The notes under the pieces: model-generated | The model's database searches: none | Told to the model about the DNA's origin: nothing | The model's input: the letters and a program-made list of their open reading frames with translations, nothing else | NCBI GenBank assembly: GCA_004563405.1 | Contig: SFTH01000004.1 | Coordinates: forward strand, 124,001 to 188,000 | Length of the DNA: 64,000 nucleotides | Source: a bacterium | Lineage (GTDB): Bacteria; Bacillota; Clostridia; Christensenellales; Aristaeellaceae | Reading direction: 5' to 3' | Position numbers and translations under genes: made by a program | Shown: one piece after another, positions 34,873 through 43,623 of the stretch | Position numbering within the stretch: position 1 is the stretch's first letter | How the letters are laid out: each line of letters opens with the position of its first letter

Positions 34873-35424
34873 CTATTTGGCGGCCGCGCTGCCGGAGGAT
34901 GCGTTGATGATGACCACCTCATCCTCCTCGTCCGGCGGCGCGTAGTAGGCGGTGAGCAGCAGCTGCACCTCCTGCATACATTCCGCCATGTCCGCCTTGG
35001 CCAGCCCGGTTGCGATGCCCTGGCGGTAGGCGACGGCGTATTCTTCAAAGGCGGATTCAAAGGCGCTGGTCAGCTCGTCGTTGAGCACGGCCTTTTCCGC
35101 GCCGCAGCACTCCAGGAGCGCTGAATTGGCGGCCTTTACCGCGGAAAACTGAATCTTCAATTCGGGAATCAGCTTGTTGCGCACGTCCACATTGGGATCG
35201 TCCACGCGGTCGAACAGCTCCTGCATTTCGGACAGGTTATGATAGATTTGCTCCTGAAGATGTGAGGTCAGCGCTGAATATTCTCTTTGAATATTCGAAC
35301 GCATATGGTTGGATATGCACAGCAGAGCGATCAGCAGCACGAGCGCGGCGGCCACGGCGGCAGCGATGCGGACGAGGGGTTTATTCTGCGCCCAGGCAGC
35401 CAGCTTTGTCTTGATTGGCTCCAA
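34873..35424 (-). CDS. hypothetical single-pass membrane protein with extracellular helical domain
   Basis: A 183-residue protein of unknown family. A short cytoplasmic N-terminus (about 20 residues) precedes one membrane helix (IAAAVAAALVLLIALLCIS), then a mostly helical, acidic outer domain (HLQEQIYHNLSEMQELFDRV) and a disordered tail. The start is TTG at 35424: GGAGGT lies 7 bases upstream and the preceding in-frame codons would place charged residues of no family resemblance. Upstream lies an unusual cluster of TA-rich palindromes. Function unknown; the pattern resembles small sensor-like or LemA-like anchors only loosely. Confidence 0.6.
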   Translation of the reverse strand: MEPIKTKLAAWAQNKPLVRIAAAVAAALVLLIALLCISNHMRSNIQREYSALTSHLQEQIYHNLSEMQELFDRVDDPNVDVRNKLIPELKIQFSAVKAANSALLECCGAEKAVLNDELTSAFESAFEEYAVAYRQGIATGLAKADMAECMQEVQLLLTAYYAPPDEEDEVVIINASSGSAAAK

Positions 35425-35448
35425 ATGGAAGACCTCCTCTTTCGTTGA

Positions 35449-35554
35449 ATACACCAATGTATATGCGGAATGATTGCGTGTATATACATAAAAATATACG
35501 ACATTTTATGCGAGTTTCCTCCATTCAACTTATGAAATAAATGTATATATACAT
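35449..35554. repeat. cluster of TGTATA-type palindromes upstream of the membrane-protein gene
   Basis: Three sites: ATACA-CCAA-TGTAT (35449-35462), TGTATATACA (35479-35488) and the perfect 14-base palindrome ATGTATATATACAT (35541-35554). The stretch is far more AT-rich than its surroundings. It covers the region where the promoter of the 35424 gene must lie, so operator function is likely. Confidence 0.6.
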
Positions 35555-35650
35555 GGTATATTCGCCTGTATTTGCACACATTTTATGCAATGCGTATTTT
35601 TTCGCGCACATTCGACGCGCAGTTTCGTCAAAATTCGGAGCGCGGTGGGA

Positions 35651-35679
35651 TTGTCTTTTTAGGCAAACTTTACTATAAT
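35651..35679 (+). promoter_or_regulatory. promoter of the aldo/keto reductase gene
   Basis: TTGTCT (35651-35656), 17-base spacer, TATAAT (35674-35679), giving a leader of about 30 bases. Confidence 0.85.
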
Positions 35680-35715
35680 GGAAGCAGAAAAAGCTGCGGG
35701 AGGATCGGAAACACC

Positions 35716-36669
35716 ATGAGATACGCGAATTTTTGCGGACGTGAGACCTCGGTCATCGCCCTGGGGACCATGGACTTCGGCGGGAAGATTGGGGAGGGAC
35801 AGGCCAGGGAGTTCATGGACGCCTATGTGGAGATCGGCGGCAACTTCATCGACACGGCGCGCATTTACGGGGACTTTGCCCGTGAGATTCAGGGCGGCAG
35901 TGAGCAGGTGATCGGCCGCTGGCTGGAGGACCGCCGCTGCCGGGAGAAGATTGTGCTGGGTACGAAGGGCGGACACCCGGACGTGCACAGCATGCACACG
36001 GGTCGCCTGAGCCGGAGTGAGATTCTGGACGACATGCGGCGCAGCCTGGACAATCTGCACACGGACTGCGTGGATATCTACTGGCTGCACCGGGACGATC
36101 CCACCCGCCCGGTGGAGGACATTCTGGAGAGCCTGACCGCGCTCGTGGAGCAGGGCATGACCCGCTTCGTGGGTGTGTCCAACTGGAGCGCAGAGCGCAT
36201 CGTCGAGGCCAATGCGTGCGCCGCGCGCCGGGGTCTCGTGAAGCTCTGTGCCAACCAGCCCCAGTTCAGCCTTGCGCGGCAGGTGGTGGTGGAGGACGAT
36301 ACCCTCCGCCAGATGGACGGGGAAACCTATGCCATGCACGTCCGGGAGAATCTGCCCTGTGTGTGCTTCTCATCCCAGGCGAAGGGCTTTCTGACCAAGA
36401 TGGATATATCCGGCGAGGCCGTTCTGACGGACAAGGCCCGGCGGCGCTATCTCTGCCCGGAGAACCTTGCGGTGCTGGAGCGGGCGCAGGCGCTCTCCAG
36501 GGAGACGGGCCTCAGCGTGAACGCAATCTCCCTGGCCTTTCTCACCAGCCAGCCCTTCCCGACCTTCCCCATCGCGGGCGTGAGCAAAATGGCGCACATC
36601 GACGCCCTGCGCGAGGCGGGAGACGCGTCTCTGACGGCACAGCAGCGCGACGGACTGCGCAGACTGTGA
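35716..36669 (+). CDS. aldo/keto reductase
   Basis: A 317-residue NADPH-dependent aldo/keto reductase of the YghZ/Tas-like branch. The barrel starts with ETSVIALGTMDFGGKIG; the catalytic Asp-Tyr pair is in GGNFIDTARIYGDF, the Lys in VLGTKGGHPD and the His in VDIYWLHRDDP. NADP-binding elements are near the end (FPIAGVSKMAHI). The physiological substrate is unknown. It is transcribed alone from a good promoter; the ATG at 35716 follows GGGAGGATCGG. Confidence 0.9.
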   Translation: MRYANFCGRETSVIALGTMDFGGKIGEGQAREFMDAYVEIGGNFIDTARIYGDFAREIQGGSEQVIGRWLEDRRCREKIVLGTKGGHPDVHSMHTGRLSRSEILDDMRRSLDNLHTDCVDIYWLHRDDPTRPVEDILESLTALVEQGMTRFVGVSNWSAERIVEANACAARRGLVKLCANQPQFSLARQVVVEDDTLRQMDGETYAMHVRENLPCVCFSSQAKGFLTKMDISGEAVLTDKARRRYLCPENLAVLERAQALSRETGLSVNAISLAFLTSQPFPTFPIAGVSKMAHIDALREAGDASLTAQQRDGLRRL

Positions 36670-36699
36670 GCCGCGGCGCGCAGAATTAACCCACTTGCG

Positions 36700-36728
36700 T
36701 TGACAAAGGCCGCAATTTGTGCTAGATT
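36700..36728 (+). promoter_or_regulatory. promoter of the phosphofructokinase gene
   Basis: TTGACA (36700-36705), 17-base spacer, TAGATT (36723-36728). Confidence 0.85.
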
Positions 36729-36795
36729 TATCGTGTGTGTATAGGGTTTGTTTCCTATACCAATTCAGCTGATTATATTGAAAGGAATGATACCA

Positions 36796-38052
36796 ATGAG
36801 CAAGCTCATCGGCGCAGCGGTCATCGGTCAGTCCGGCGGCCCCAGCTCTGTCATCAATGCCTCCGCCTACGGCGCGATCAAGACCGCCCTGGAGTGCGAA
36901 GAAATCACCAACGTCTACGGCATGTGCAACGGCATCGTCGGCCTGCTGAACGACAACCTCATCGACATGGGCAAGGAAGATCCGGACGAGCTGGCCCTGA
37001 TGAAGTACACTCCCTCCTCCGCGCTGGGCTCCTGCCGCTACAAGCTGGCCGACCCCGATGTGGACGAGACCGACTACATCAAGATCCTGGAGATGTTCAA
37101 GAAGTACAACATCCGCTACTTCTTCTACAACGGCGGCAACGACTCCATGGACACCTGCAACAAGATCTCCAAGTTCATGCTGCGCAACGGCTATGAAGTC
37201 CGCTGCATGGGCATCCCCAAGACCATCGACAACGACCTGGCCGGCACCGACCATTGCCCCGGCTTTGCGTCTGCGGCCAAGTTCATCGCCACCTCCGTCA
37301 TGGAAGTGTACCGCGATTCCACCGTGTACGACACCGGCATGATCACCATCATCGAGTGCATGGGCCGTCACGCCGGCTGGCTGACCGCCGCCGCCGCGCT
37401 GGCCAATGCCTGCGGCCAGGGCGCCGACCTGATCTACCTGCCGGAGATCGACTTCGACATGGACAAGTTCACCGCCAGGGTCAAGGAGATCTACGCTGCG
37501 AAGAAGAAGTGCCTCGTGGTCGTCTCTGAGGGCATCCACGACAAGGAAGGCACCTTCATTGCCGAGTACGCCAACAAGAACGCCACCAAGGACAGCTTCG
37601 GCCACACCCAGCTGGGCGGCCTGGCGGCCTATCTGGCCAACTACATCAAGGAGCAGACCGGCGCGAAGGTGCGCGGCATCGAGCTCTCCCTGCTGCAGCG
37701 CTGCGCGGCCCACTGCGCCTCCCAGACCGACATCGACGAGTCCTTCGCCTCCGGCAAGGCTGCGGTGGACAATGCGGTCGCCGGCATCACCGACAAGATG
37801 GTCGGCTTCGAGTGCACCCGCGAGAACGGCGAGTACAAGTGCAACACCAAGCTGTTTGACCTCACCATCGTGGCCAACACCGAGAAGAAGGTGCCCCTCG
37901 AGTGGATCAACGAGAACGGCGACGGCGTGAACCAGCAGTTCATCGACTACTGCCTGCCCCTGATCCAGGGCCAGACCCAGTTGAAGATCGAGAACGGCCT
38001 GCCCCGCTTCGTCAACCTGAAGAAGGTCAAGGCGGTCGCTCCCGAAGCGTAA
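36796..38052 (+). CDS. 6-phosphofructokinase, pyrophosphate-dependent type
   Basis: A 418-residue PfkA-superfamily enzyme converting fructose 6-phosphate to the 1,6-bisphosphate. The phosphodonor site points to PPi rather than ATP: NGGNDSMDT carries Asp where ATP enzymes have Gly, and GIPKTIDNDLAGTDHCPG has Lys where ATP enzymes have Gly. MGRHAGWLTAA completes the active site. Residue rules come from studied homologues; the donor is inferred. Start at ATG 36796 (MSKLIGAAVIGQSGGPSS) with AAAGGA upstream. With fba in the same window it supports glycolysis with reversible PPi use. Confidence 0.9.
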   Translation: MSKLIGAAVIGQSGGPSSVINASAYGAIKTALECEEITNVYGMCNGIVGLLNDNLIDMGKEDPDELALMKYTPSSALGSCRYKLADPDVDETDYIKILEMFKKYNIRYFFYNGGNDSMDTCNKISKFMLRNGYEVRCMGIPKTIDNDLAGTDHCPGFASAAKFIATSVMEVYRDSTVYDTGMITIIECMGRHAGWLTAAAALANACGQGADLIYLPEIDFDMDKFTARVKEIYAAKKKCLVVVSEGIHDKEGTFIAEYANKNATKDSFGHTQLGGLAAYLANYIKEQTGAKVRGIELSLLQRCAAHCASQTDIDESFASGKAAVDNAVAGITDKMVGFECTRENGEYKCNTKLFDLTIVANTEKKVPLEWINENGDGVNQQFIDYCLPLIQGQTQLKIENGLPRFVNLKKVKAVAPEA

Positions 38053-38066
38053 GAACCGCAAAATGA

Positions 38067-38102
38067 TGAGGGCCTGTGCGTTTGCGCAGGCTCTCATTTT
38101 TT
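38067..38102 (+). terminator. terminator of the phosphofructokinase gene
   Basis: TGAGGGCCTGTGCG pairs with CGCAGGCTCTCA around TTTG and is followed by six T. The rest of the 333-base gap to 38385 shows only a promoter. Confidence 0.85.
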
Positions 38103-38322
38103 CATGGTGGTTTGCATGCACAGAGAGCTTTGCGACGCTTCGGGCTTCTGGCGACGTGTTACCGGCGGTCGAATCACTTGAAATGCCGGTGCGGAGCGCA
38201 AGTTGAAACAGAAGCGACCTTCCTTTTCCCGCTGACGGTCCGCTTCTGAAGAGGGAAGCGGGTTTTGTCCCATGCGCACCGCGTGCGACCGCTCTGACAT
38301 GGGCAAAGGAATGGATGCTGTG

Positions 38323-38350
38323 TTGCGGGAAAAGAACTTGTATGCTATAA
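38323..38350 (+). promoter_or_regulatory. promoter of the degraded glycosyltransferase gene
   Basis: TTGCGG (38323-38328), 16-base spacer, TATAAT (38345-38350). Confidence 0.7.
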
Positions 38351-38385
38351 TGACTTCGATCATCGAGGTTGGGTGGCCATGGGGA

Positions 38386-40084
38386 ATGGAGAGAGGGAAG
38401 GATCTGTCCAGGCGCGCGGTGGCATTGTTCTTTGTTGTGCTTCTGTGCATAGGGCTGTTGGTGCGGTATGATTTTTCATCGGATGAAGGTCTGGAAATGC
38501 GCATACTCAAATCCAACGGTGCGGAGTATGTGGCGCAGTTCTTCGGCGAGGACAGCGGCTTATTTGCCTTTTATTAGCGGCATACGGGCAATGTGGAGCG
38601 CATTTCCCAGAGCATCGAGCGGGATCATGGCATATCGGCCTACTATGCCTTTTTGCCCGCAATCGCGGGCCTGAGTCAGATTTCAAATTACGCGGTGCAT
38701 GTCGGATGGCAGTGCTATACCTTCGCGCTGTTCATGCTGGGCGTCATCGCGCTGTATGGCATCGCCCGGGAGCTCTTTCATGGGTCGCGGTGGTTTGGCT
38801 GCGCTGCGGTGCTGCTGCTGTACCTCACGCCGCGGATGTTTGCGGAGGGGCATTATAACAACAAGGATGTGGTGCTGCTTTCCCTCGTGTTGCTGACGAT
38901 CTGGCTGGGCGTGCGCTTCATTCAGCGCGACCGGCTGTGGGATGCGCTGCTGTTCTCCCTCGCGGGTGCGTTTGCGATGAACACAAAGATCATCGGCGGC
39001 TGGTTCTGGGGCGTATTTGGGATTCTCTATATCGTCATGCACCTCCGCCGCCGGAGCGTTTCAAGGCAGATGTGGCGCAACGGCCTGGTCGCCATAGGAG
39101 CCTTTCTGTTGTTTTATGTGCTGCTCACGCCCGCGATGTGGAACCATCCGCTCGGCTTCCTGAAGTATCTAGCTGGGCAATGCCGCAAGTTTCAGCCGCT
39201 GGCATGGCTGCGTGATGTTTAAGGGCGAGATCTGCGAGATCCTCAATGGGGAAACCTTGCCCTGGTACTATCTTCCGAAGCTGATTTGCATTACGACGCC
39301 GGTGCCGGTGCTGCTGCTGTCGCTTGCAGGTGTATTGATCATGGTGGTGAACAGCCTCCGTTTTCGCAGGCAAGCGGCAGACGCACAGGAGCACCTGCTG
39401 TTCATGTGGGCGATCTTTATTGCGTTTTCCGTTTTGTTGTGCTTCGGAATGTTCTCGCAGATGGTTCTCTACAATGGCTGGCGGCACTTCTACTTCTTCT
39501 ATGCCGCGCTGATGCTCTTTTCTCTGGAGGCGCTGCGGGAGTTGCTTGCCGACCGTCGGCGCATCAGGCGCGTTGCCTCCGCCGCATTGGCCCTCTATTT
39601 TGCCTACCACGGCGTGGCCATCGCCTGCAACCATCCGCTGCAGGGCTCCTATTACAATCCCATCGCGGCGCCCTTCGTTCAGGAGGATTATGAGACGGAC
39701 TACTGGCTGCTGGGCGACGGCGCGGCGGTGCGGGCGACCCGGGATTGCAGGGAGCGCAATTCTGATCTGGAACTCAGCTTTAACGCCGGGTACATGACGC
39801 CCATGCTTGCGAAATCCTTCGAGCTGCGTCGTTCGTCGGAGGAGCGGATTGCATACGATCCGGACGACGCGAATTACTACGTCGAGCTGGTGCTGTACGA
39901 CGCCATATTGGAGAAAATGAGCGACGGGGTCTATGCGGATTTTATGGAGCACTACAAGGTCAAGTTTGATGATAACTATGTGCCGCCTCTGTTCCGCTGG
40001 GACGACCGGGAGGATTTTCACCTCCTGCTCACGCTCAAAGCCTACGGGGTCGATGTGATCCGGGTGTACGAGCGCGAGGCATAA
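38386..40084 (+). pseudogene. membrane glycosyltransferase (GT39/ArnT-like), degraded
   Basis: Remnant of a multi-helix lipid-linked glycosyltransferase. The first part (LSRRAVALFFVVLLCIGLLV, then a loop with EYVAQFFGEDSG) ends at an in-frame TAG at 38575-38577; the same frame resumes with RISQSIERDHGISAYYAF and many helices. An extra A at 39171 then shifts the frame: removing it turns ...FLKYL into FLKYLLGNAASFSRW and joins the remaining 300 residues, which run to 40084. Conserved-looking segments on both sides imply that the gene was intact recently. Product and substrate are unknown; a cell-surface glycan role is typical. Confidence 0.8.
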
Positions 40085-40086
40085 GG

Positions 40087-40120
40087 AAAGCGGGAGGATC
40101 GGTTTGGATCCTCCCGCTTT
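40087..40120. terminator. bidirectional terminator
   Basis: AAAGCGGGAGGATC (40087-40100) pairs perfectly with 40107-40120. It separates the glycosyltransferase remnant from the convergent small gene. Confidence 0.88.
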
Positions 40121-40132
40121 ATGGCGATTCCA

Positions 40133-40354
40133 TCATTCCGTAAAGATGTACTTCACAAAGTTGCCCTTGCCGTCGCCGGTGGTGATGACGATGTCGCCAT
40201 CGGGCTTGGTCACGCTGTCCATGATGGGATAGGAGGCGTTTGCCCGCACATAGGCCTCCGGGCTCTCCGCCTCGATTTCAAAGAATTCCTTCTTGTCGTG
40301 CGCTTCGCCGCCGCAGGGGTTGATGGTCTGCACCAGGACTTCGTATTCTTTCAT
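40133..40354 (-). CDS. small conserved hypothetical protein
   Basis: A 73-residue protein starting MKEYEVLVQTINPCGGEAH and ending in DIVITTGDGKGNFVKYIFTE. It looks like a compact beta-rich domain. I have the impression of similar short proteins in other Clostridia but cannot assign a family or function. The ATG at 40354 is preferred over 40360 because AGGCGG is at proper distance. Its own promoter faces away from proS, so it is a single-gene unit. Confidence 0.7.
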   Translation of the reverse strand: MKEYEVLVQTINPCGGEAHDKKEFFEIEAESPEAYVRANASYPIMDSVTKPDGDIVITTGDGKGNFVKYIFTE

Positions 40355-40407
40355 GCGCATGCCGCCTTTCTGCTTTTTTGAAAGAACTGAAATGAACTTC
40401 CGCCTCT

Positions 40408-40435
40408 ATTATAAACCGTCGCCGCTGGATTTCAA
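40408..40435 (-). promoter_or_regulatory. promoter of the small conserved gene
   Basis: Minus strand TTGAAA (40435-40430), 16-base spacer, TATAAT (40413-40408). Confidence 0.75.
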
Positions 40436-40468
40436 ACCCGAATCTGATATCCGCAACCGAAAATTCAC

Positions 40469-40496
40469 TTGCATTTGCGCCCTGTTCTGGTATAAT
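40469..40496 (+). promoter_or_regulatory. promoter of the proS T-box transcript
   Basis: TTGCAT (40469-40474), 16-base spacer, TATAAT (40491-40496). Confidence 0.82.
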
Positions 40497-40502
40497 GATA
40501 GG

Positions 40503-40745
40503 GAACGATGAGGGAGAAAGCCCTCCGCATCCGCCCGAAGAGAACGCGTCCATGGCTGGGAGACGTGCGGCAGGATGGGAGTCGGGCTCCGGCCTCCCGA
40601 GTTCGCGGGAGAACGCGCAGCGGCAGGGCCGATTTGCGAAATCCCGCCGGGCGCTCCCGTTACAGGGCACACGAGCACCAAGCAAGGTGGTACCGCGAAG
40701 CATTTCCTTCGCCCCTGCAATTCCGGGGCGAAGTTTTTGTTTTCC
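40503..40745 (+). ncRNA. T-box leader controlling proS
   Basis: The leader carries the T-box signature AAGGTGGTACCGCG (about 40684-40697), whose GGTGG part pairs with the uncharged tRNA acceptor end. A terminator follows: CTTCGCCCC pairs with GGGGCGAAG, then TTTTTGTTTT (about 40709-40745). The long upstream arm begins GATGAGGGAGAAAG, a Stem I-like start. Uncharged proline tRNA should favour antitermination. A CCG codon in the loop of a GGGAG/CTCCC stem (about 40595-40620) is a candidate specifier, but the Stem I fold was not modelled. Confidence 0.92.
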
Positions 40746-40776
40746 GCAATGAATCACGATCAGAGGAGGACTTTTC

Positions 40777-42504
40777 ATGAAGGTCAGGAATCTCGTTTCC
40801 AAGCGCTACAAGGAGACGCCCGCGGATTGCCAGATCGCCAGCCAGGCGCTGATGATGCGCGGCGGTTACATCAAGCCCGTGGGCAACGGCATCTTTACCC
40901 TGTTCCCCATCACCAAGCGCGTGACGGCGAAGATCGAAAGGATCATTCGCGAGGAGATGGACCGCATCGGCGGCCAGGAGCTGCTGTTCCCGGTAGCTAT
41001 GCCGGCGACGCTCTGGAAGGAATCCGGACGCTTTGAATCCGTCGGCAGCGAGCTGCTGCGCTTCAAGGACCGCTCCGGCGCGGACATGGTGCTGGGCATG
41101 ACCCACGAGGAGGCCTCCGTGCACTTCGTGCGCGACGTGATGGACTCCTACACCCAGTATCCCTTCATGATCTATCAGATTCAGACCAAGTTCCGCGACG
41201 AGCCCCGCTGCCGCGGCGGCCTGATCCGCGTGCGCGAGTTCACCATGAAGGACGCCTACTCCTTCCACACCTCCCAGGAGGATCTGGAGAAGTACTACAT
41301 GGAGTGCTACGAGGCCTACAACCGCATCTATGCCCGCGCGGGCGTGCCCGAGGTCGTGGCCGTGGCCTCCGACAGCGGCATGATGGGCGGCAAGGTCTCC
41401 CACGAGTACATGCTGCTGACTCCCGTCGGCGAGGACACCATCGTGCTCTGCCACGAGTGCGACTACCGCGCCAACATGGAGGCCGCGCCCTGCATCGTTC
41501 ACGGCGACGCGGGCGAGCTGGCGGATCTGGAGAAGGTGCCTACCCCGGGCGTCAAGACCATCGAGGATCTGTGCGCATTCCTGAAGATTCCCGCCACCGC
41601 CACCTGCAAGGCCGTGGTGTATCAGGAGAACCAGACGGATAAATACGTCGTGGCCTTCCTGCGCGGCGATCTGGATATCAACGAGACCAAGCTGCGCAAC
41701 CATCTGAAGGCGGAGATCCACCCTGCCGAGATCACGCCCGAGTGCGGCCTGAACGCCGGCTTCATCGGCCCCAAGGGCCTGCCGGAGGGCGTGCGCGTGG
41801 TCTACGACGCGTCGCTGAAGGGCGTGAACTGGTTTGCCACCGGCGCCAACGAGGCGGACATGCACTACGTCGGCTTCAACATCCCCCGGGAGATGGGCGA
41901 TGTGGAGTATGTGGATGTGGCCAAGGCCTACGACGGCGGCATCTGCCCCGTCTGCGGCAAGAAGAGCATCTATACCTCCCGCGGCATTGAGGTGGGCAAC
42001 ATCTTCCAGCTGGGTACGAAGTACACCGAGAGCATGGGCATGACCTATGTGGACGCGGACGGCTCCCTGAAGAATCCCATCATGGGCTGCTACGGCATCG
42101 GCGTGGGCCGCCTGGCGGCCTCCGTGTGCGAGGCGCACCGGGACGACTACGGCCCCATCTGGCCGATCTCCATCGCGCCCTGGCATGTGCAGATCTGCTC
42201 CCTGAGGAGTGACAATGAAGAAGTGGCCGCCATGTCCCAGAAGATCTACGACGAGCTGACCGCCCGGGGCGTGGAGGTGCTCTGGGACGACCGCTCTGTC
42301 AGCGCCGGCGTGATGTTCTCCGACGCCGACCTGTTCGGCGTGCCGGTGCGCGTGGTCGTGAGCCCCAAGGGCCTCAAGAATGGCACCATCGAGATCTCCT
42401 CCCGCGACAAGTCCATGCAGGAGAAGAAGCCCGTGGACGAGGCCGTGGACTTCGTGTACGACTATGTGGTGAGCGAGCTGAAGAAGCTGGATTGCAGGCT
42501 CTGA
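40777..42504 (+). CDS. proS: prolyl-tRNA synthetase
   Basis: A 575-residue bacterial-type ProRS. Class II motifs are visible: motif 1 around GNGIFTLFPITKRVTAKIER, motif 2 in QTKFRDEPRCRGGLIRVREF, motif 3 in CYGIGVGRLAAS. A YbaK-like editing insertion lies between motifs 2 and 3 (about 225-380). The anticodon-binding domain follows (VQICSLRSDNEE to the end). Length is normal. Expression is controlled by the T-box directly upstream. Confidence 0.98.
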   Translation: MKVRNLVSKRYKETPADCQIASQALMMRGGYIKPVGNGIFTLFPITKRVTAKIERIIREEMDRIGGQELLFPVAMPATLWKESGRFESVGSELLRFKDRSGADMVLGMTHEEASVHFVRDVMDSYTQYPFMIYQIQTKFRDEPRCRGGLIRVREFTMKDAYSFHTSQEDLEKYYMECYEAYNRIYARAGVPEVVAVASDSGMMGGKVSHEYMLLTPVGEDTIVLCHECDYRANMEAAPCIVHGDAGELADLEKVPTPGVKTIEDLCAFLKIPATATCKAVVYQENQTDKYVVAFLRGDLDINETKLRNHLKAEIHPAEITPECGLNAGFIGPKGLPEGVRVVYDASLKGVNWFATGANEADMHYVGFNIPREMGDVEYVDVAKAYDGGICPVCGKKSIYTSRGIEVGNIFQLGTKYTESMGMTYVDADGSLKNPIMGCYGIGVGRLAASVCEAHRDDYGPIWPISIAPWHVQICSLRSDNEEVAAMSQKIYDELTARGVEVLWDDRSVSAGVMFSDADLFGVPVRVVVSPKGLKNGTIEISSRDKSMQEKKPVDEAVDFVYDYVVSELKKLDCRL

Positions 42505-42520
42505 GCCCGTGACGCAGGGC

Positions 42521-42551
42521 GCCCCCTCCTTCCGTAAAAACGGGGGAGGGG
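42521..42551 (+). terminator. hairpin after proS
   Basis: CCCCCTCC pairs with GGGGAGGGG a short loop later; the T-run is absent. A better terminator follows at 42611. Confidence 0.45.
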
Positions 42552-42610
42552 CCGCGCGCTTTGCTGGCAGATGAAAGTCGCCCCAGCCGGGATTTCCGGC
42601 CGGAACCTGA

Positions 42611-42646
42611 AAAAAACCGCCTTCGCCGGTGCGAAAGCGGTTTTTT
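42611..42646. terminator. bidirectional terminator between proS and the sugar transporter
   Basis: AAAAAACCGC-TTCGC and GCGAA-GCGGTTTTTT pair around CGGT, with A- and T-runs on either side. It ends proS on one strand and the permease gene on the other. Confidence 0.88.
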
Positions 42647-42666
42647 ATACGCCAGGGGACGAAGGC

Positions 42667-43623
42667 CTACTTCGACTTCTTCTGGTTGCGCAGGAAGTCG
42701 ACATACACCGCGCCCAGAATGACGATGCCCTTGATGATGTACTGCCAGTCGGAGTTGACGCCCATCAGGTTCAGGCCGTTGTTCAGGATACCGATGATCA
42801 GCGCGCCGATCAGGGTGCCGCCCAGCTTACCGGAGCCGCCGGACATGGAGGTGCCGCCGATGACGACCGCCGCGATGGCGTCCATTTCGGCCGCGTTGCC
42901 GGAGGTGCAGGTGCCAGAGTACAGGCGGGAGGCGATGGTGATACCCGCCAGGCCAGCCAGCGTGCCGCTGATGGCAAAGACGGTGAACTTGACCTTCGCA
43001 GTGCTGATACCGGAGAACTTCGCCGCGGTGCTGTTGCCGCCGACGGCGTAGATGTGACGGCCAATGCGGGTGCGGTTCAGGAACAGCACGCAGGCAATGA
43101 ATACGATGAACATCGTGATTACCGGAGTGGGGATGCCGGCGACATAACCCGCGCCCAGGAACTTCCAGGCGTCGGTCATGCAGCGGATGGGCTTGCCGCC
43201 GGAGAAGACGTAGGCGATACCCTTTGCGATGTTCATGGAAGCCAGGGTGACGATGAAGGGCGGAATGTCGGTCTTGGAGATCATGAAGCCATTGAACAGG
43301 CCGAACACGAGGCCAGACAGCACGCCGATCAGCAGGCCGATCACCTCAGGCATGCCCGCCCAGACCACCGCGCCGGCGGCGAAGCAGCCGGACATGGCGA
43401 TGATGGAGCCAACAGATAGGTCGATGCCGCCCAAAATGATGACCATGGTCATGCCGCAGGCCAGCATCAGGTTCGGCGCAACCTGGCGCAGAACGTTGAA
43501 GAAGTTGGTCTTGGTGGGGAAAGTGCTCGAAGTGGCGGGCCAGACGCACAGGAACACGATCATTGCGGCCAACGCGATCAGAATGCCCATATTGTCCTTA
43601 AAGTAACGCTTTACTGCTTTCAT
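42667..43623 (-). CDS. sugar ABC transporter permease (RbsC/MglC type)
   Basis: A 318-residue permease of the ribose/galactose/xylose class (CUT2). About nine hydrophobic helices are seen; the hallmark GGIDLSVGSIIAMSG is near residue 65 and the cytoplasmic EAA-like loop is in the DAIAAVVIGGTSMSGGSGKL segment. Its start overlaps the end of the ATPase gene by 4 bases. It is the last gene of the operon and ends at a strong terminator. The exact sugar cannot be told. Confidence 0.93.
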   Translation of the reverse strand: MKAVKRYFKDNMGILIALAAMIVFLCVWPATSSTFPTKTNFFNVLRQVAPNLMLACGMTMVIILGGIDLSVGSIIAMSGCFAAGAVVWAGMPEVIGLLIGVLSGLVFGLFNGFMISKTDIPPFIVTLASMNIAKGIAYVFSGGKPIRCMTDAWKFLGAGYVAGIPTPVITMFIVFIACVLFLNRTRIGRHIYAVGGNSTAAKFSGISTAKVKFTVFAISGTLAGLAGITIASRLYSGTCTSGNAAEMDAIAAVVIGGTSMSGGSGKLGGTLIGALIIGILNNGLNLMGVNSDWQYIIKGIVILGAVYVDFLRNQKKSK

